From Bacteroidales bacterium UBA1374 (lineage in GTDB: Bacteria > Bacteroidota > Bacteroidia > Bacteroidales > UBA932), in assembly GCA_002305545.1 (NCBI GenBank), contig DBRG01000010.1, positions 1-39,473 of the forward strand: a DNA stretch of 39,473 nt. Reading direction: 5' to 3'. This document shows, in pieces, positions 21,852 to 31,004 of the stretch. Within the stretch, counting starts at the first letter, position 1; every line of letters begins with the position of its first letter. The notes under the pieces were generated by a model that was given only the letters and a program-made list of their open reading frames with translations, made no database searches and was not told the DNA's origin. Both the position numbers and the translations under genes were made by a program.

Positions 21852-22861
21852 TGATGAAAAGGCTTTTGCTCCCCCTGCTTTTGCTGGTGCTCATGGCGGC
21901 GGACCTGTTCCTGGGATCGGTCAGCCTGCCGGCATCGGATGTATGGGACGCCCTGTGGGGCAACGGGTCTTCAGATATCGTCCATAAAATCGTGTGGAAC
22001 TTCAGGTTTCCCAAGATGGTGACAGCCTTGCTGGCGGGGATGTCTTTGTCGGTATGCGGAGTTCAGATGCAGACCTTGTTCAGGAATCCTTTGGCAGATC
22101 CCTATGTGCTGGGGATCAGCTCGGGAGCGGGCCTTGGTGTGGCTTTTTTTGTGATGGGGTCTTCGCTCTTCACCATAGGGACGCTCTCTGTCCCCTGGCT
22201 GCTGGACCTGGGTACGGCAGCCTTCGCATGGATGGGAGCGCTGGCGGTGATGCTGCTCGTACTGGCGGCTTCGAGAAGGCTCAAAAGCAACATGAGCCTG
22301 CTCATCCTGGGAATCATGACTGGTTCTGCCGCCTCGGCCCTGATAGGATTGATCCAGTATTTTTCTGATGCACCGGCCTTGAAATCCTATATGCTCTGGA
22401 CCATGGGCAGTTTCGGGAACGTAACGGGAAACCGTCTCCTCATCATGACCGTGCTTTGCCTGTCAGGTTTGCTCATCTCTGTTTACAATATCAAGGACCT
22501 GAACGTGTTGCTGATGGGAGAACAGTATGCCCAAAACCTGGGCATCTCCCTGTCAAAGGTCAGGAACCGGATTTTCCTGGCAACCACCCTGCTTGCTGGC
22601 AGCGTGACCGCATTCTGCGGGCCCATAGGTTTTATTGGGATTGCCGTGCCGCATATGGCCCGGATGGTTTTCCGCAATGCAAACCACCGCGTCCTCATCC
22701 CGGCCGCAGCCCTTACGGGGGCCTGCATGATGGTACTGGCCGATATAATATCCCAGCTGCCCGGAACGCAAAGCGTCTTGCCGGTAAACACGGTGGCTGC
22801 CCTGATGGGCATTCCGGTGATCATCTATGTGATATTCAAGAACAGGGCTGTTGACTTATGA
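21851..22861 (+). CDS. FecCD-family ABC transporter permease
   Basis: A 336-residue protein with about ten membrane segments. Seen: FRFPKMVTALLAGMSLSVCGVQMQTLFRNPLADPYVLGISSGAG, the signature of FecCD/BtuC permeases, and CGPIGFIGIAVPHMAR, the ATPase-contact loop. Known: the family imports iron-siderophores, heme or cobalamin. The ligand cannot be told from the permease. The gene overlaps both neighbours (one base before, ATGA after). No substrate-binding protein or TonB receptor is encoded in the window, so these partners must be elsewhere. Confidence 0.92.
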   Translation: MMKRLLLPLLLLVLMAADLFLGSVSLPASDVWDALWGNGSSDIVHKIVWNFRFPKMVTALLAGMSLSVCGVQMQTLFRNPLADPYVLGISSGAGLGVAFFVMGSSLFTIGTLSVPWLLDLGTAAFAWMGALAVMLLVLAASRRLKSNMSLLILGIMTGSAASALIGLIQYFSDAPALKSYMLWTMGSFGNVTGNRLLIMTVLCLSGLLISVYNIKDLNVLLMGEQYAQNLGISLSKVRNRIFLATTLLAGSVTAFCGPIGFIGIAVPHMARMVFRNANHRVLIPAAALTGACMMVLADIISQLPGTQSVLPVNTVAALMGIPVIIYVIFKNRAVDL

Positions 22862-23559
22862 CCGGGATTCTGGACATATTGGATGTGTCGGTCGGGTATT
22901 CCAGGAATAAACCGCTCTTTGAGCATATCAATGCACAACTGGTCAGCGGGACAGTGACCGGGCTCCTGGGACCCAACGGGATCGGGAAATCCACCCTGCT
23001 CAAAACGATAGCCGGCCTGCTGCCTCCCCTCAAAGGCTCTGTCAGGCACGGGGAGAGCGGACAAAAAAACAATTTTTGTGCTTTTGTGCCTTCACAACCC
23101 CTGCGGGCAGCGCATTTTTCTGTTTGGGACACGGTCAGCACCGGTAGGTACCGTTATACCAACTGGCTGGGCATAGAGGACCCGGAAGGAAAGCAAATTG
23201 TTGAAAACGTGCTGGAGCGGACGGGCATCAAACACCTGGCAGAGAGGAACAGTGCCAGCCTGTCTGACGGGGAATTCCACCGGGTGGCCATTGCCCGCGC
23301 CCTGGTGCAGGACACTCCCCTTATCCTGCTGGACGAACCCACTGCGTTCCTGGATATTGCCAACAAGCGTTCCATAGGGCTCTTGTTGCGTAAACTCGCC
23401 CTGGAAGAAGACAAAGGGATCCTGTTCTCGACACATGACCTTTCGCTGGCCATGGAACACTGCGATTATTTCTGGATCATGACCCCGGAGGGGGAATTGC
23501 ACCGGGGAACCCCTGCGCTGATGCAGGAAAAAGGAATTATTGACCGTTTGTATTATTGA
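22858..23559 (+). CDS. FecE/BtuD-type ABC transporter ATPase
   Basis: A 233-residue ATPase. Seen: Walker A GPNGIGKST at 38-46, signature LSDGEFHRVAIARAL (Asp in place of the usual Gly of LSGGQ), Walker B LILLDEPTAFLD, and the His switch in FSTHDLS. Its start ATGA overlaps the permease stop, so the two form a transporter. Known: energises uptake of iron complexes or cobalamin. The chain is slightly shorter than typical FecE, and the altered signature is a common variant. Confidence 0.92.
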   Translation: MTGILDILDVSVGYSRNKPLFEHINAQLVSGTVTGLLGPNGIGKSTLLKTIAGLLPPLKGSVRHGESGQKNNFCAFVPSQPLRAAHFSVWDTVSTGRYRYTNWLGIEDPEGKQIVENVLERTGIKHLAERNSASLSDGEFHRVAIARALVQDTPLILLDEPTAFLDIANKRSIGLLLRKLALEEDKGILFSTHDLSLAMEHCDYFWIMTPEGELHRGTPALMQEKGIIDRLYY

Positions 23560-23575
23560 TTTTCATAGGATGAAC

Positions 23576-24163
23576 ATGCTGGATTATATCAGAAAAAACC
23601 GATCCTGCAGAAGGTTTGTGCAGGACGTGAAGATCGGTGCCCGGGAACTGGAGTCCATGATAGAGGCAGCGCGGCTGAGCCCGTCTGCAGCCAACAGGCA
23701 ACCCCTAAAGTATATCCTGTGCGGGGATGCGGATTCGGCCAAGGGCAGGGAAATTTTCGAGTGCCTGGCCTGGGCGGCCTATCTCAAAGACTGGCCCGGC
23801 CCTGCAGAAGGAGAGCGGCCTGCAGCGTACGTTATCATGCTCCACGACAAGACCATTCATCAGAATGTGCTTTGCGATCCGGGAATTGCCCTGCAGAGCA
23901 TCCTGCTCCAGGCGGTTTACCTGGGCTACGCAGGCTGCATTTTTGCTTCTGTGAACAGGCCGCGGTTGCAACAAACCCTGTCCCTGCCGGAAAATTATGA
24001 GATCCTGTATGTGGTCGCCCTGGGCAAACCGGCCGAAACCATTGTCCTGGAAAAAATTAACCCCGACCTGACGGCCGGGGATAGTATCAAGTACTGGAGG
24101 GATGCCCAAGGCGTGCATCACGTCCCTAAACGTTCGCTTGAAGACCTGATCATCAACCTTTAG
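23576..24163 (+). CDS. Nitroreductase-family flavoprotein
   Basis: About 195 residues. Seen: IRKNRSCRRF at the N-terminus and AARLSPSAANRQPLKYIL, the FMN-binding signature, then a mid-region DPGIALQSILLQAVYLGYAGCIFASVNRP and YVVALGKPAE, as in the nitroreductase family. Known: these enzymes use FMN to reduce nitro groups, quinones or metal complexes, and BluB is a relative. Start: ATG 23576 has AGGA five bases upstream and fits the family length; an in-frame TTG at 23540 is unlikely. It is last in the five-gene operon. The link to the ABC transporter could be reduction of the imported complex, but this is inference. Confidence 0.87.
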   Translation: MLDYIRKNRSCRRFVQDVKIGARELESMIEAARLSPSAANRQPLKYILCGDADSAKGREIFECLAWAAYLKDWPGPAEGERPAAYVIMLHDKTIHQNVLCDPGIALQSILLQAVYLGYAGCIFASVNRPRLQQTLSLPENYEILYVVALGKPAETIVLEKINPDLTAGDSIKYWRDAQGVHHVPKRSLEDLIINL

Positions 24164-25364
24164 CCTTCTTGCTCTCCATCATCTGGCGAATGGAATCGGC
24201 CAGGCGGCGGACCCCTTCTTCTGCGCGTGATTCTTCCATGTAGGAAAAGTTGATACGCAGGGTATTCTTGCCCGAGCCGTCGCAGTGGAAGGCCTCGCCA
24301 ATTACAAAGGCCACATCTTTTTCAACCGCTATACGGAACAACTCAGAAGCATCATAACCTTCGGGCAGGGTGACAAAGAGGAAGAGACCCCCCTCCGGGT
24401 TTGTCCAGGTCACACCTTCGGGCATGTATTTTTCGAACGCGGCCATCATGTTGTCCCGCTTGTTGCGGTAATTAATCTTGATCCGTTCTATGTTCTTGTC
24501 AAAGTAGCCTTTCTCCATATAACGGGCAGCAATGAACTGGTTGAACACAGGGGCGCACAGGTCCGTTGATTGTTTAACGATCTCCAGCTTTTCTATGATT
24601 TCCGGCGGGGCCATGACCCATCCCAGGCGGAAGCCGGGAATGAACGTTTTGGAGAAGGTGCCCAGCAGCATGGTCCTGCCTTCCTTATCCAGCGAATAAA
24701 TCAGGGGCATGGGTTCCCCGCTGAAGCGGATCTCGCGGTAGGGGCTGTCTTCCAGAACAAGGATATCAAATTCTTTTGCAACGTCCAGGACGTTTAGCCT
24801 TTGCTTCATAGTCATGGTCACCCCCGAAGGGTTCTGGAAATCGGGAATGGCATAGATGAATTTGGGTTTTTTTCCTGCTGTGACCAGCGCGCTGACAACC
24901 GTACGCAATTCTTCATCTTTTGGAATTCCAACGGGATTTGCCCTGTGGGCATAAAAAGCCTGGAGCGCACCCAGATAGGAAGGCAGGCCGCAAACCAGCG
25001 TATCCCCCGGATTGATGAATAACTGGGTGACCATATCGATGGCCTGTTGTGAAGAGGTGGTAATGATGAAATTTTCGTAGGTCACGTTAATTCCCTGTTT
25101 ACGGTAATGAGCGGCCAGTGCTTCGCGCAACCTTTTCACTCCCAGGGTTTCTCCGTACTGTAACGCCTGAAGTGCGTTTTCGTCCAGTACTTCCTTAATC
25201 ACTTCTCTGAGTTCATCCACAGGAAAGGCTGTGATGTCAGGGAAACCACCGCCAAAGGAGATGACCTCGGGACGTGTGGCCATTTTCAGAAGGTCCCTGA
25301 TAGCAGAACGCCTCATGTTTTTAGCGTTGTCGGAAATGATGGAATTCAAGTATTCTTGTCGCAT
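24153..25364 (-). CDS. PLP-dependent aminotransferase (class I/II, LysN/MocR-like)
   Basis: A 403-residue enzyme. Seen: ISFGGGFPDITAFP, ITTSSQQAIDM, YAIPDFQNPSGVTM, LEDSPYREIRF, and GTFSKTFIPGFRLGW, where Lys239 binds pyridoxal phosphate. Known: this subfamily includes 2-aminoadipate and aromatic aminotransferases and the enzyme half of MocR regulators; no helix-turn-helix domain is attached here. The specific substrate is not clear. Its end overlaps the convergent nitroreductase gene by 11 bases. Upstream is a TAGTTTTG -7 box inside an inverted repeat, so it is probably regulated on its own. Confidence 0.9.
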   Translation of the reverse strand: MRQEYLNSIISDNAKNMRRSAIRDLLKMATRPEVISFGGGFPDITAFPVDELREVIKEVLDENALQALQYGETLGVKRLREALAAHYRKQGINVTYENFIITTSSQQAIDMVTQLFINPGDTLVCGLPSYLGALQAFYAHRANPVGIPKDEELRTVVSALVTAGKKPKFIYAIPDFQNPSGVTMTMKQRLNVLDVAKEFDILVLEDSPYREIRFSGEPMPLIYSLDKEGRTMLLGTFSKTFIPGFRLGWVMAPPEIIEKLEIVKQSTDLCAPVFNQFIAARYMEKGYFDKNIERIKINYRNKRDNMMAAFEKYMPEGVTWTNPEGGLFLFVTLPEGYDASELFRIAVEKDVAFVIGEAFHCDGSGKNTLRINFSYMEESRAEEGVRRLADSIRQMMESKKAKG

Positions 25365-25371
25365 AATCTGT

Positions 25372-25396
25372 TTTAGTTTAGTAGAGCAAAACTAAA
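25372..25396 (-). promoter_or_regulatory. -7 box within an inverted repeat, aminotransferase promoter
   Basis: TTTAGTTT (25372-25379) and AAACTAAA (25389-25396) are an exact inverted repeat with a 9-base spacer, and the minus-strand -7 box TAGTTTTG at 25387-25394 overlaps the right arm. A protein bound here would control the aminotransferase gene. Confidence 0.55.
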
Positions 25397-25495
25397 TAAG
25401 TTTAACCATATAAGCAAAAAATCTGTCACTTTTATAGTAAAGACTGATAATATTGACAAAATCATAAGTCAGGAGCTGCTCTCAGATAAAAGTCT

Positions 25496-25503
25496 TACAT
25501 TTG
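25496..25503 (+). promoter_or_regulatory. -7 box of the queD-polA operon
   Basis: TACATTTG is an exact TAnnTTTG, 18 bases before the queD ATG. The TTGACA at 25453 is too far upstream to be its -33 element. Confidence 0.55.
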
Positions 25504-25521
25504 TGACAATAACCGCGCTCT

Positions 25522-25953
25522 ATGTCTGAATTGCATATTACCAGGGAATTTCGCTTTGAGGGGGCACATGCACTTACCCACTACGATGGAAAATGCCGTC
25601 AAATTCACGGACATTCTTACCGGTTGATGATTACCGTCACAGGAGAACCTTCCCTGGTCCCCGGAGATCCAAAATCGGGCATGATCATGGATTTTAATGA
25701 CTTGAAACAGATCGTTACCCGGCACGTACTCGAACCACTGGACCACTCCCTGATGCTGCGTAAAGACGCCCCGCTTTCAAAGGAGCTGGCTCAACATTAC
25801 GATAATGTCATACTTTTCGATTTTCAGCCAACCTGCGAACAGCTGGTCCTGTACATAGCAGCGATTCTTGAACCGGTCATCACGCCTCCCAACCGGCTCC
25901 ACAGCGTCCGATTGTATGAAACCCCCACATCATTTGCCGAATGGGTGAAATGA
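25522..25953 (+). CDS. queD: 6-carboxytetrahydropterin synthase (QueD)
   Basis: A 143-residue protein. Seen: FEGAHAL with His16, CRQIHGHSY with catalytic Cys25 and zinc His29 and His31, MIMDFNDLK, LDHSLML, PTCEQL, and YETPTSFAEW at the end. This is the 6-pyruvoyl-tetrahydropterin synthase fold in its QueD form. Known: QueD converts dihydroneopterin triphosphate to 6-carboxytetrahydropterin for queuosine synthesis. Its end overlaps the polA start. No other queuosine genes are in the window. Confidence 0.93.
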   Translation: MSELHITREFRFEGAHALTHYDGKCRQIHGHSYRLMITVTGEPSLVPGDPKSGMIMDFNDLKQIVTRHVLEPLDHSLMLRKDAPLSKELAQHYDNVILFDFQPTCEQLVLYIAAILEPVITPPNRLHSVRLYETPTSFAEWVK

Positions 25954-28598
25954 AACGAATATTCATGATTGACGGGCACGCCCTGCTCTACCGGGCGTAC
26001 TTTGCTTTTATCAACCGCCCCATGATCAACACAAAAGGAGTGGACACTTCTGCCGTATACGGATTCTGCCGCTCCCTGTTTGACATCATCCTGAAGGAAA
26101 AGCCCACCCACCTGTTCGTGGCTTTTGACCCTGGTGGAAAGAATTTCAGACACGAAGCCTTCCCCCAGTACAAGGCCAACCGTCCCGAAACGCCCCGGGT
26201 GATCAAAGATTCGCTCCCCATGGTCCGGGAGTTCCTGGAATCGTGCAGGATCCCTGTTCTGACCATAGATAATGCCGAAGCCGACGACGTGATAGGCACC
26301 CTATCCAAACGGGCGGAAAATGAGGGATTCCGGGTTTACATGGTAACACCCGACAAGGACTACGGACAATTGGTATCGGAGAACATCCTGATGTACCGCC
26401 CCCTTAACCATGGGGACGGCTGGGAGATCCTGGGGGAAAAGGAAATCTGTGAAAAATACGACATCCGGAACCCGGAACAGGTGATTGACATTCTTGCCAT
26501 CTGGGGCGATGCTTCTGACAATATTCCGGGAGTCAGGGGCATAGGTGAGGTGGGTGCCAGGAGACTGGTGTCTCGCTACGGCTCCGTGGAAAACGTGCTG
26601 GATCACCTTCAGGAATTGTCTTCTGCCATGCAGGATAAACTGAACCAATCCCGCGACACCCTGTTCCTGTCAAAGGACCTGGCTACCATACGCACCAGGC
26701 TGGACATCCCCTGGGATGAGGAATCTTTCAGGATAGAAGCACCTGATCTTGTCCGCCTGAAAGAATTGCTCAGGGAGTACGAATTTCATTCCCTGTCTCG
26801 CCTGATGCCTAAGCTGGAAGATCTTTTCTGCTGCAACGGCTACCAGGCTCCTGCCCCTGCTCCTGCCTCGGCTCCCCTGTCCCCGCCCGACAGTTTTATT
26901 CCGGCAGACAGTGACAGGATGATGGAAACCATAATAAAAGAAGCACTCAGAAAAGGGAAGGCCGGCCTGGCCGGCAACACGCAGCAGCTGGTACTCTTTA
27001 CAGGGGATAAAGCCTGGTTGACCAACGCCGCCCTGGCTGCCCCATTGCTGGAAAACAGGGATATTCCAAAATGCGGGTTCAAGCTCAAGGACCTGATGCT
27101 TCCCCTGTGGCGACAAAACATTTCGCTCCATGGAATGCTCTGGGATCCCGACCTGATGCATTACCTGGTGAATCCCGAAAGAAACCACCGTCCTGCGGAC
27201 CTGGCCATTCAATACCTGAACTATTTTCCCACCGAGAAACCCATGGAAAGCCGGAGCCTTTTTGATGCCGGCCAGGCCGGTGATCACGGGATACAGAACC
27301 TGGTGACCGAAGCCTTCATAGCCTTCCACCTGAAAGAACCCCTTCAGGGGGTGCTTCGCAATGACGGGACGGAAAACCTTTATTCGGACCTTGAAATGCC
27401 GCTGATGGAAGTGCTGGCCGCGATGGAACGGGAAGGGGTAAAGGTGGATATCAGGCAACTGGAAAAATATGGCCATGAACTGAACGACACGGCGCTGGAT
27501 ATAGAAAGACAAATCAGGGAGTACGCCGGTGACCCCACCCTGAACGTATCCTCTCCCAAGCAGGTGGGGATTGTATTGTACGACAAATTGAAGGTAGACG
27601 ACCGGTCCCGCAAGGGGAAAAAACAGTATACGACTGACGAAGAAACCCTTGGTGCACTGGCCGACCGGCATCCCATAATTTCCCTGATCCTGGAATACAG
27701 GTCCCTGAAAAAACTGCTTTCGTCCTACATAGAAAGCCTTCCTTTGCTGGTGGACCCGGTCACGGGCCGCATCCACACCACGTTTAACCAGACGGTGACG
27801 GCAACGGGCAGGCTCAGTTCACAGAAGCCGAACCTGCAAAACATCCCAGTAAGGGAAGAAAGAGGCCGGGAAATACGGAAATTTTTCGTTCCCCGCGATG
27901 AAGACCACATTCTGATGTCGGCCGACTATTCCCAGATTGAACTGAGGATCATGGCCCACATGAGCGGGGATGAAGATTTCATTGCCGCATTCAACGCCGG
28001 TGCCGATATACATACGGCTACCGCGGCAAAGATCTTCCATTGCAGCCAGGGTGAAGTGACACCGGAACAAAGAAGCAAAGCCAAAACAGCCAATTTCGGG
28101 ATCATTTACGGGATATCGGCGTTCGGGCTGGCTTCAAGGCTCAGGATCCCCAGGAAAGAAGCAAGTGAGTTGATCGAAGGTTATTTTGAGCATTACCCCA
28201 AAGTGAAAGAATACCTGGACAGTACGATTGCCTCGGCAAAAGAAAAAGGATATGTGAGCACCATGTTCAACCGCAGGCGCTATGCGCCCGATATCAAGGC
28301 ACCCAATCCCATGCTCAGGGGACTGGCCGAGCGCAATGCCATCAATGCACCCATCCAGGGAACCGCCGCCGATATCATCAAGAAAGCCATGGTTGCGGTT
28401 CACCGGGCAATCCTGGAAAAGGGCCTCAGGAGCCGGATGATCCTGCAGGTGCACGACGAATTGCTTTTTGATGTATACAGTCCGGAAAAGGAGATGATGG
28501 AACAACTGGTGCGTTCTGTCATGGAAAACATAACCGTCCTGAGCGTTCCGCTTTCTGTAGACATCGGGGTCGGGGAAAACTGGGAGGAGGCGCATTGA
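25950..28598 (+). CDS. polA: DNA polymerase I lacking 3'-5' exonuclease residues
   Basis: An 882-residue protein. Seen: the N-terminal 5'-3' exonuclease (MIDGHALLYRAY, ADDVIGTLSKRA, GDASDNIPGVRGIGEVGARRL); a middle domain of about residues 310-480; and the polymerase domain with motif A ADYSQIELR (Asp659), motif B AKTANFGIIYGIS and motif C VHDELLF (Asp836). The middle region shows no DxE proofreading motif, so 3'-5' exonuclease activity is probably lost, as in Taq polymerase. Start: ATG 25950 in an ATGA overlap with queD; ATG 25941 is possible. A proline/alanine-rich linker (PAPAPASAPLSPPD) follows the 5' nuclease. Role: repair and Okazaki-fragment processing. Confidence 0.95.
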   Translation: MKRIFMIDGHALLYRAYFAFINRPMINTKGVDTSAVYGFCRSLFDIILKEKPTHLFVAFDPGGKNFRHEAFPQYKANRPETPRVIKDSLPMVREFLESCRIPVLTIDNAEADDVIGTLSKRAENEGFRVYMVTPDKDYGQLVSENILMYRPLNHGDGWEILGEKEICEKYDIRNPEQVIDILAIWGDASDNIPGVRGIGEVGARRLVSRYGSVENVLDHLQELSSAMQDKLNQSRDTLFLSKDLATIRTRLDIPWDEESFRIEAPDLVRLKELLREYEFHSLSRLMPKLEDLFCCNGYQAPAPAPASAPLSPPDSFIPADSDRMMETIIKEALRKGKAGLAGNTQQLVLFTGDKAWLTNAALAAPLLENRDIPKCGFKLKDLMLPLWRQNISLHGMLWDPDLMHYLVNPERNHRPADLAIQYLNYFPTEKPMESRSLFDAGQAGDHGIQNLVTEAFIAFHLKEPLQGVLRNDGTENLYSDLEMPLMEVLAAMEREGVKVDIRQLEKYGHELNDTALDIERQIREYAGDPTLNVSSPKQVGIVLYDKLKVDDRSRKGKKQYTTDEETLGALADRHPIISLILEYRSLKKLLSSYIESLPLLVDPVTGRIHTTFNQTVTATGRLSSQKPNLQNIPVREERGREIRKFFVPRDEDHILMSADYSQIELRIMAHMSGDEDFIAAFNAGADIHTATAAKIFHCSQGEVTPEQRSKAKTANFGIIYGISAFGLASRLRIPRKEASELIEGYFEHYPKVKEYLDSTIASAKEKGYVSTMFNRRRYAPDIKAPNPMLRGLAERNAINAPIQGTAADIIKKAMVAVHRAILEKGLRSRMILQVHDELLFDVYSPEKEMMEQLVRSVMENITVLSVPLSVDIGVGENWEEAH

Positions 28599-28600
28599 CG

Positions 28601-29743
28601 ATGACTATGGATCTGACTTACTTCTACGAGAACCAGTTGCTATACATTCTGATCCTGGCCTTTTTCGGTGGTATCACCCTGTTTCTGTACATTCAGTATG
28701 CCCGTCCTGCTTTTGGGAAAAGAGACCGGAGCCTTTCATTGGATGAAGTTGCGCACGGTGTATCCATTGTGCTTTGCGTGAAGAACGAATACGAAAACCT
28801 GGTACGGTTGCTTCCTGCATTACTGGAACAGGAATACGGATCCTTTGAAATTGTTGTGGTGGACAAGAATTCGGAAGACGATACGGAAGTGCTGCTGGCC
28901 TCCCTGGAACATTTTCATAAAAATCTAACAATCAGGACCTTGAGCGCCGATGCTAAATTCGGACGGGATGATCTGATGGCCCTTGGCCTGGGCATTCGTG
29001 CTGCCAGGTATCCTTACGTGATTTTTTTCAGGCCTGATTGTCTTCCTTCTTCCAGGAAATGGCTTGTTTCCCTTGTGAAGACAGCCCTGGAGAAAAAAGC
29101 GGATACCGTCCTGGGGTATACCTCTTTCAAAGGGAGCAGCCTGCACGTCCGCCACGGTATGATGGAACAGCAAATGCACCAGATGGGTGCAACACGTAAG
29201 AAAATGCCTTATGTATCCTGGGGAAACAACACATTGTTTCCAAAAGAAAGGTTCCTGTCCGGTAAAGAGTTCGAAACCAGGACTACAGCGTGGAACCAGA
29301 GTGAACAGGCCATCATTGCCCATATACTGGAAAAAGACAGCACCAACGCCTGCGTATACCCATGCGGCAGTGTTATCATGAACCGGCGGTTACCGGCCGG
29401 AGAATACCACATGAACCGGTTGCAGGGACTGTGTACCATGGCTCTCACCAAAAGCCGCGGGTATTGCTTTTTGACCCTGGAGAAAGTGTTGATTGCCGCT
29501 TTTTACATTCTCCTGGCTCTTGCCTTTGCCAGGATAGGGATAAACGGGGACTTCCTCCTTATGGTCATCCCGGGAGGTTTGTTGCTGTTGCGCTGGATCA
29601 CTGTATGGATCCTGTATATGGGATTTGGAATCCATTTCAACGAAAAAGGGCTGGCTTATACTGCCCCCCTGTGGGACCTGTTATCTCCTATTGTACATTT
29701 TTACTATCTTGTTGCCACACTTATCAAACGGCTAAAGAATTAA
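28601..29743 (+). CDS. Membrane glycosyltransferase, family 2
   Basis: About 380 residues. Seen: one N-terminal membrane segment (LYILILAFFGGITLFLYI), then a GT-A domain (VSIVLCVKNEYENLVRLLPALLEQEY, FEIVVVDKNSEDDTEVL, and FFRPDC in the position of the metal-binding DxD, which here reads RPD), and two or three C-terminal membrane segments. Known: GT2 enzymes extend cell-surface glycans. The DxD site is not canonical. Start: ATG 28601; an in-frame TTG at 28595 has AGGAGG four bases upstream and could be the true start. It lies directly after polA and 4 bp before the sigma factor gene. Confidence 0.82.
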   Translation: MTMDLTYFYENQLLYILILAFFGGITLFLYIQYARPAFGKRDRSLSLDEVAHGVSIVLCVKNEYENLVRLLPALLEQEYGSFEIVVVDKNSEDDTEVLLASLEHFHKNLTIRTLSADAKFGRDDLMALGLGIRAARYPYVIFFRPDCLPSSRKWLVSLVKTALEKKADTVLGYTSFKGSSLHVRHGMMEQQMHQMGATRKKMPYVSWGNNTLFPKERFLSGKEFETRTTAWNQSEQAIIAHILEKDSTNACVYPCGSVIMNRRLPAGEYHMNRLQGLCTMALTKSRGYCFLTLEKVLIAAFYILLALAFARIGINGDFLLMVIPGGLLLLRWITVWILYMGFGIHFNEKGLAYTAPLWDLLSPIVHFYYLVATLIKRLKN

Positions 29744-29747
29744 TCTC

Positions 29748-30302
29748 ATGTCACAATCATTGGACCAACTGGATGACCGGGCTCTTGTGGAACTGGCCCT
29801 GGAAAACCGGCAGGAAGCCTATACAAGACTTCTTGTAAGGCACAAGGACCGCGTGCAGGCTTTTATCAACAAACTGATAATCAATTCTTCTGAATCGGAA
29901 GACCTGGTCCTGATGAGTTTTGACAAGGCATTCAGGAACCTGAAGAATTACAATCCAAAGTACGCTTTTTCAACATGGCTCTACAGCATTGTCCAGAATT
30001 TATGCATAGACCATTTCAGAAAAAACAAACAGTTTTTCGTTTCCCTGGAAGAGGCACAGGAAACAGAGGATATCAACCCGGAAGATGTCCTGATTGGAGA
30101 ACAACAGAAACAAATCATGGAAGACATGATTTCGCGGCTGAAACCGGAATATGCAGAAGTGATCACCTTGCGTTACATGAATCATTATGCCTACGAAGAA
30201 ATCGCGAACGAACTGAATATCCCCCTGGGAACTGTAAAAACAAGGCTGCACAGGGCCAAGGTTTATCTGGCACAAATCATAGAGCAGGAGAGCAAAAAGT
30301 AA
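29748..30302 (+). CDS. ECF-type RNA polymerase sigma factor
   Basis: A 184-residue protein. Seen: region 2 (SESEDLVLMSFDKAFRNLKNY, AFSTWLYSIVQNLCIDHFRKNK) and region 4 (EVITLRYMNHYAYEEIANELNIPLGTVKTRLHRAK), joined by an acidic linker. Known: ECF sigma factors direct transcription of stress or envelope genes. No anti-sigma gene adjoins it; its neighbours are a glycosyltransferase and rsmG, so its control is not evident. Its start lies 4 bp after the preceding stop. Confidence 0.92.
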   Translation: MSQSLDQLDDRALVELALENRQEAYTRLLVRHKDRVQAFINKLIINSSESEDLVLMSFDKAFRNLKNYNPKYAFSTWLYSIVQNLCIDHFRKNKQFFVSLEEAQETEDINPEDVLIGEQQKQIMEDMISRLKPEYAEVITLRYMNHYAYEEIANELNIPLGTVKTRLHRAKVYLAQIIEQESKK

Positions 30303-30303
30303 T

Positions 30304-30990
30304 ATGGACGCCGGGATCATCTTCCATTTTTTCCCCCGCCTGGATCCGACCGCAAGGGAGCGTTGCCTGAAACTGGGTGAGCTTTATTCGTACTGGAATC
30401 AACGCATTAATGTAATAAGCCGCAAGGACATGGAACACCTGTATGTAAGGCATGTCCTTCATTCACTTGCCCTTTCTGCCGCAACCACAGACAACCCTTT
30501 CACTGCCGGAGCGACCATACTGGATGCCGGTACGGGAGGAGGTTTCCCGGGAATCCCCCTGGCCATAATGCACCCTCAGACACATTTCGTTTTGTGTGAT
30601 TCCATCGCAAAAAAAATCAAAGTGGTCAGGGAAGTCTCGGCTTCGCTGGGTTTGGATAATGTAACCGCTGTGGTCTCGCGCGTTGAACAAATGCCCGACA
30701 GGTGTTGTGATGTGATCGTGTCCCGGGCTGTGACAAGCATGGCCGGATTTCTTCCATGGACCCGGAACAAGTTAAGGGAACCGGGACGGATCCTCTTTCT
30801 CAAGGGCGGTGACCTGGCGGGTGAAATTGAGGAAGCTGCCGCTAAATACCGAATACCGGAAACATGTTTCTTGGTAACAGCGCTTAAAGATACTTTCCCG
30901 GGGCTGGAGGATGACTTTTTTGAAACCAAAAAAATTTGTGAAATCAAACAAACTTCGTACCTTTGCGCTCCCCAATTGAAAAGTAGTTAA
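30304..30990 (+). CDS. rsmG: 16S rRNA m7G527 methyltransferase (RsmG)
   Basis: A 228-residue protein. Seen: LYSYWNQRINVISRKDMEHLYVRHVLHSL at the N-terminus, ILDAGTGGGFPGIPLAI for S-adenosylmethionine binding, and DVIVSRAVTSMAGFLPW, the RsmG pattern. Known: it methylates G527 of 16S rRNA near the decoding site, and its loss gives low-level streptomycin resistance. It follows the sigma factor gene by one base and precedes L34, so translation functions cluster here. Confidence 0.93.
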   Translation: MDAGIIFHFFPRLDPTARERCLKLGELYSYWNQRINVISRKDMEHLYVRHVLHSLALSAATTDNPFTAGATILDAGTGGGFPGIPLAIMHPQTHFVLCDSIAKKIKVVREVSASLGLDNVTAVVSRVEQMPDRCCDVIVSRAVTSMAGFLPWTRNKLREPGRILFLKGGDLAGEIEEAAAKYRIPETCFLVTALKDTFPGLEDDFFETKKICEIKQTSYLCAPQLKSS

Positions 30991-31004
30991 AGTAGCAAAA
31001 TAAT

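Noticed and set aside
26670..27776. A 368-codon open frame antisense to polA
   Set aside because: It is wholly inside a well-supported gene, has low-complexity basic and Gln/Phe-rich composition, and matches no protein pattern.
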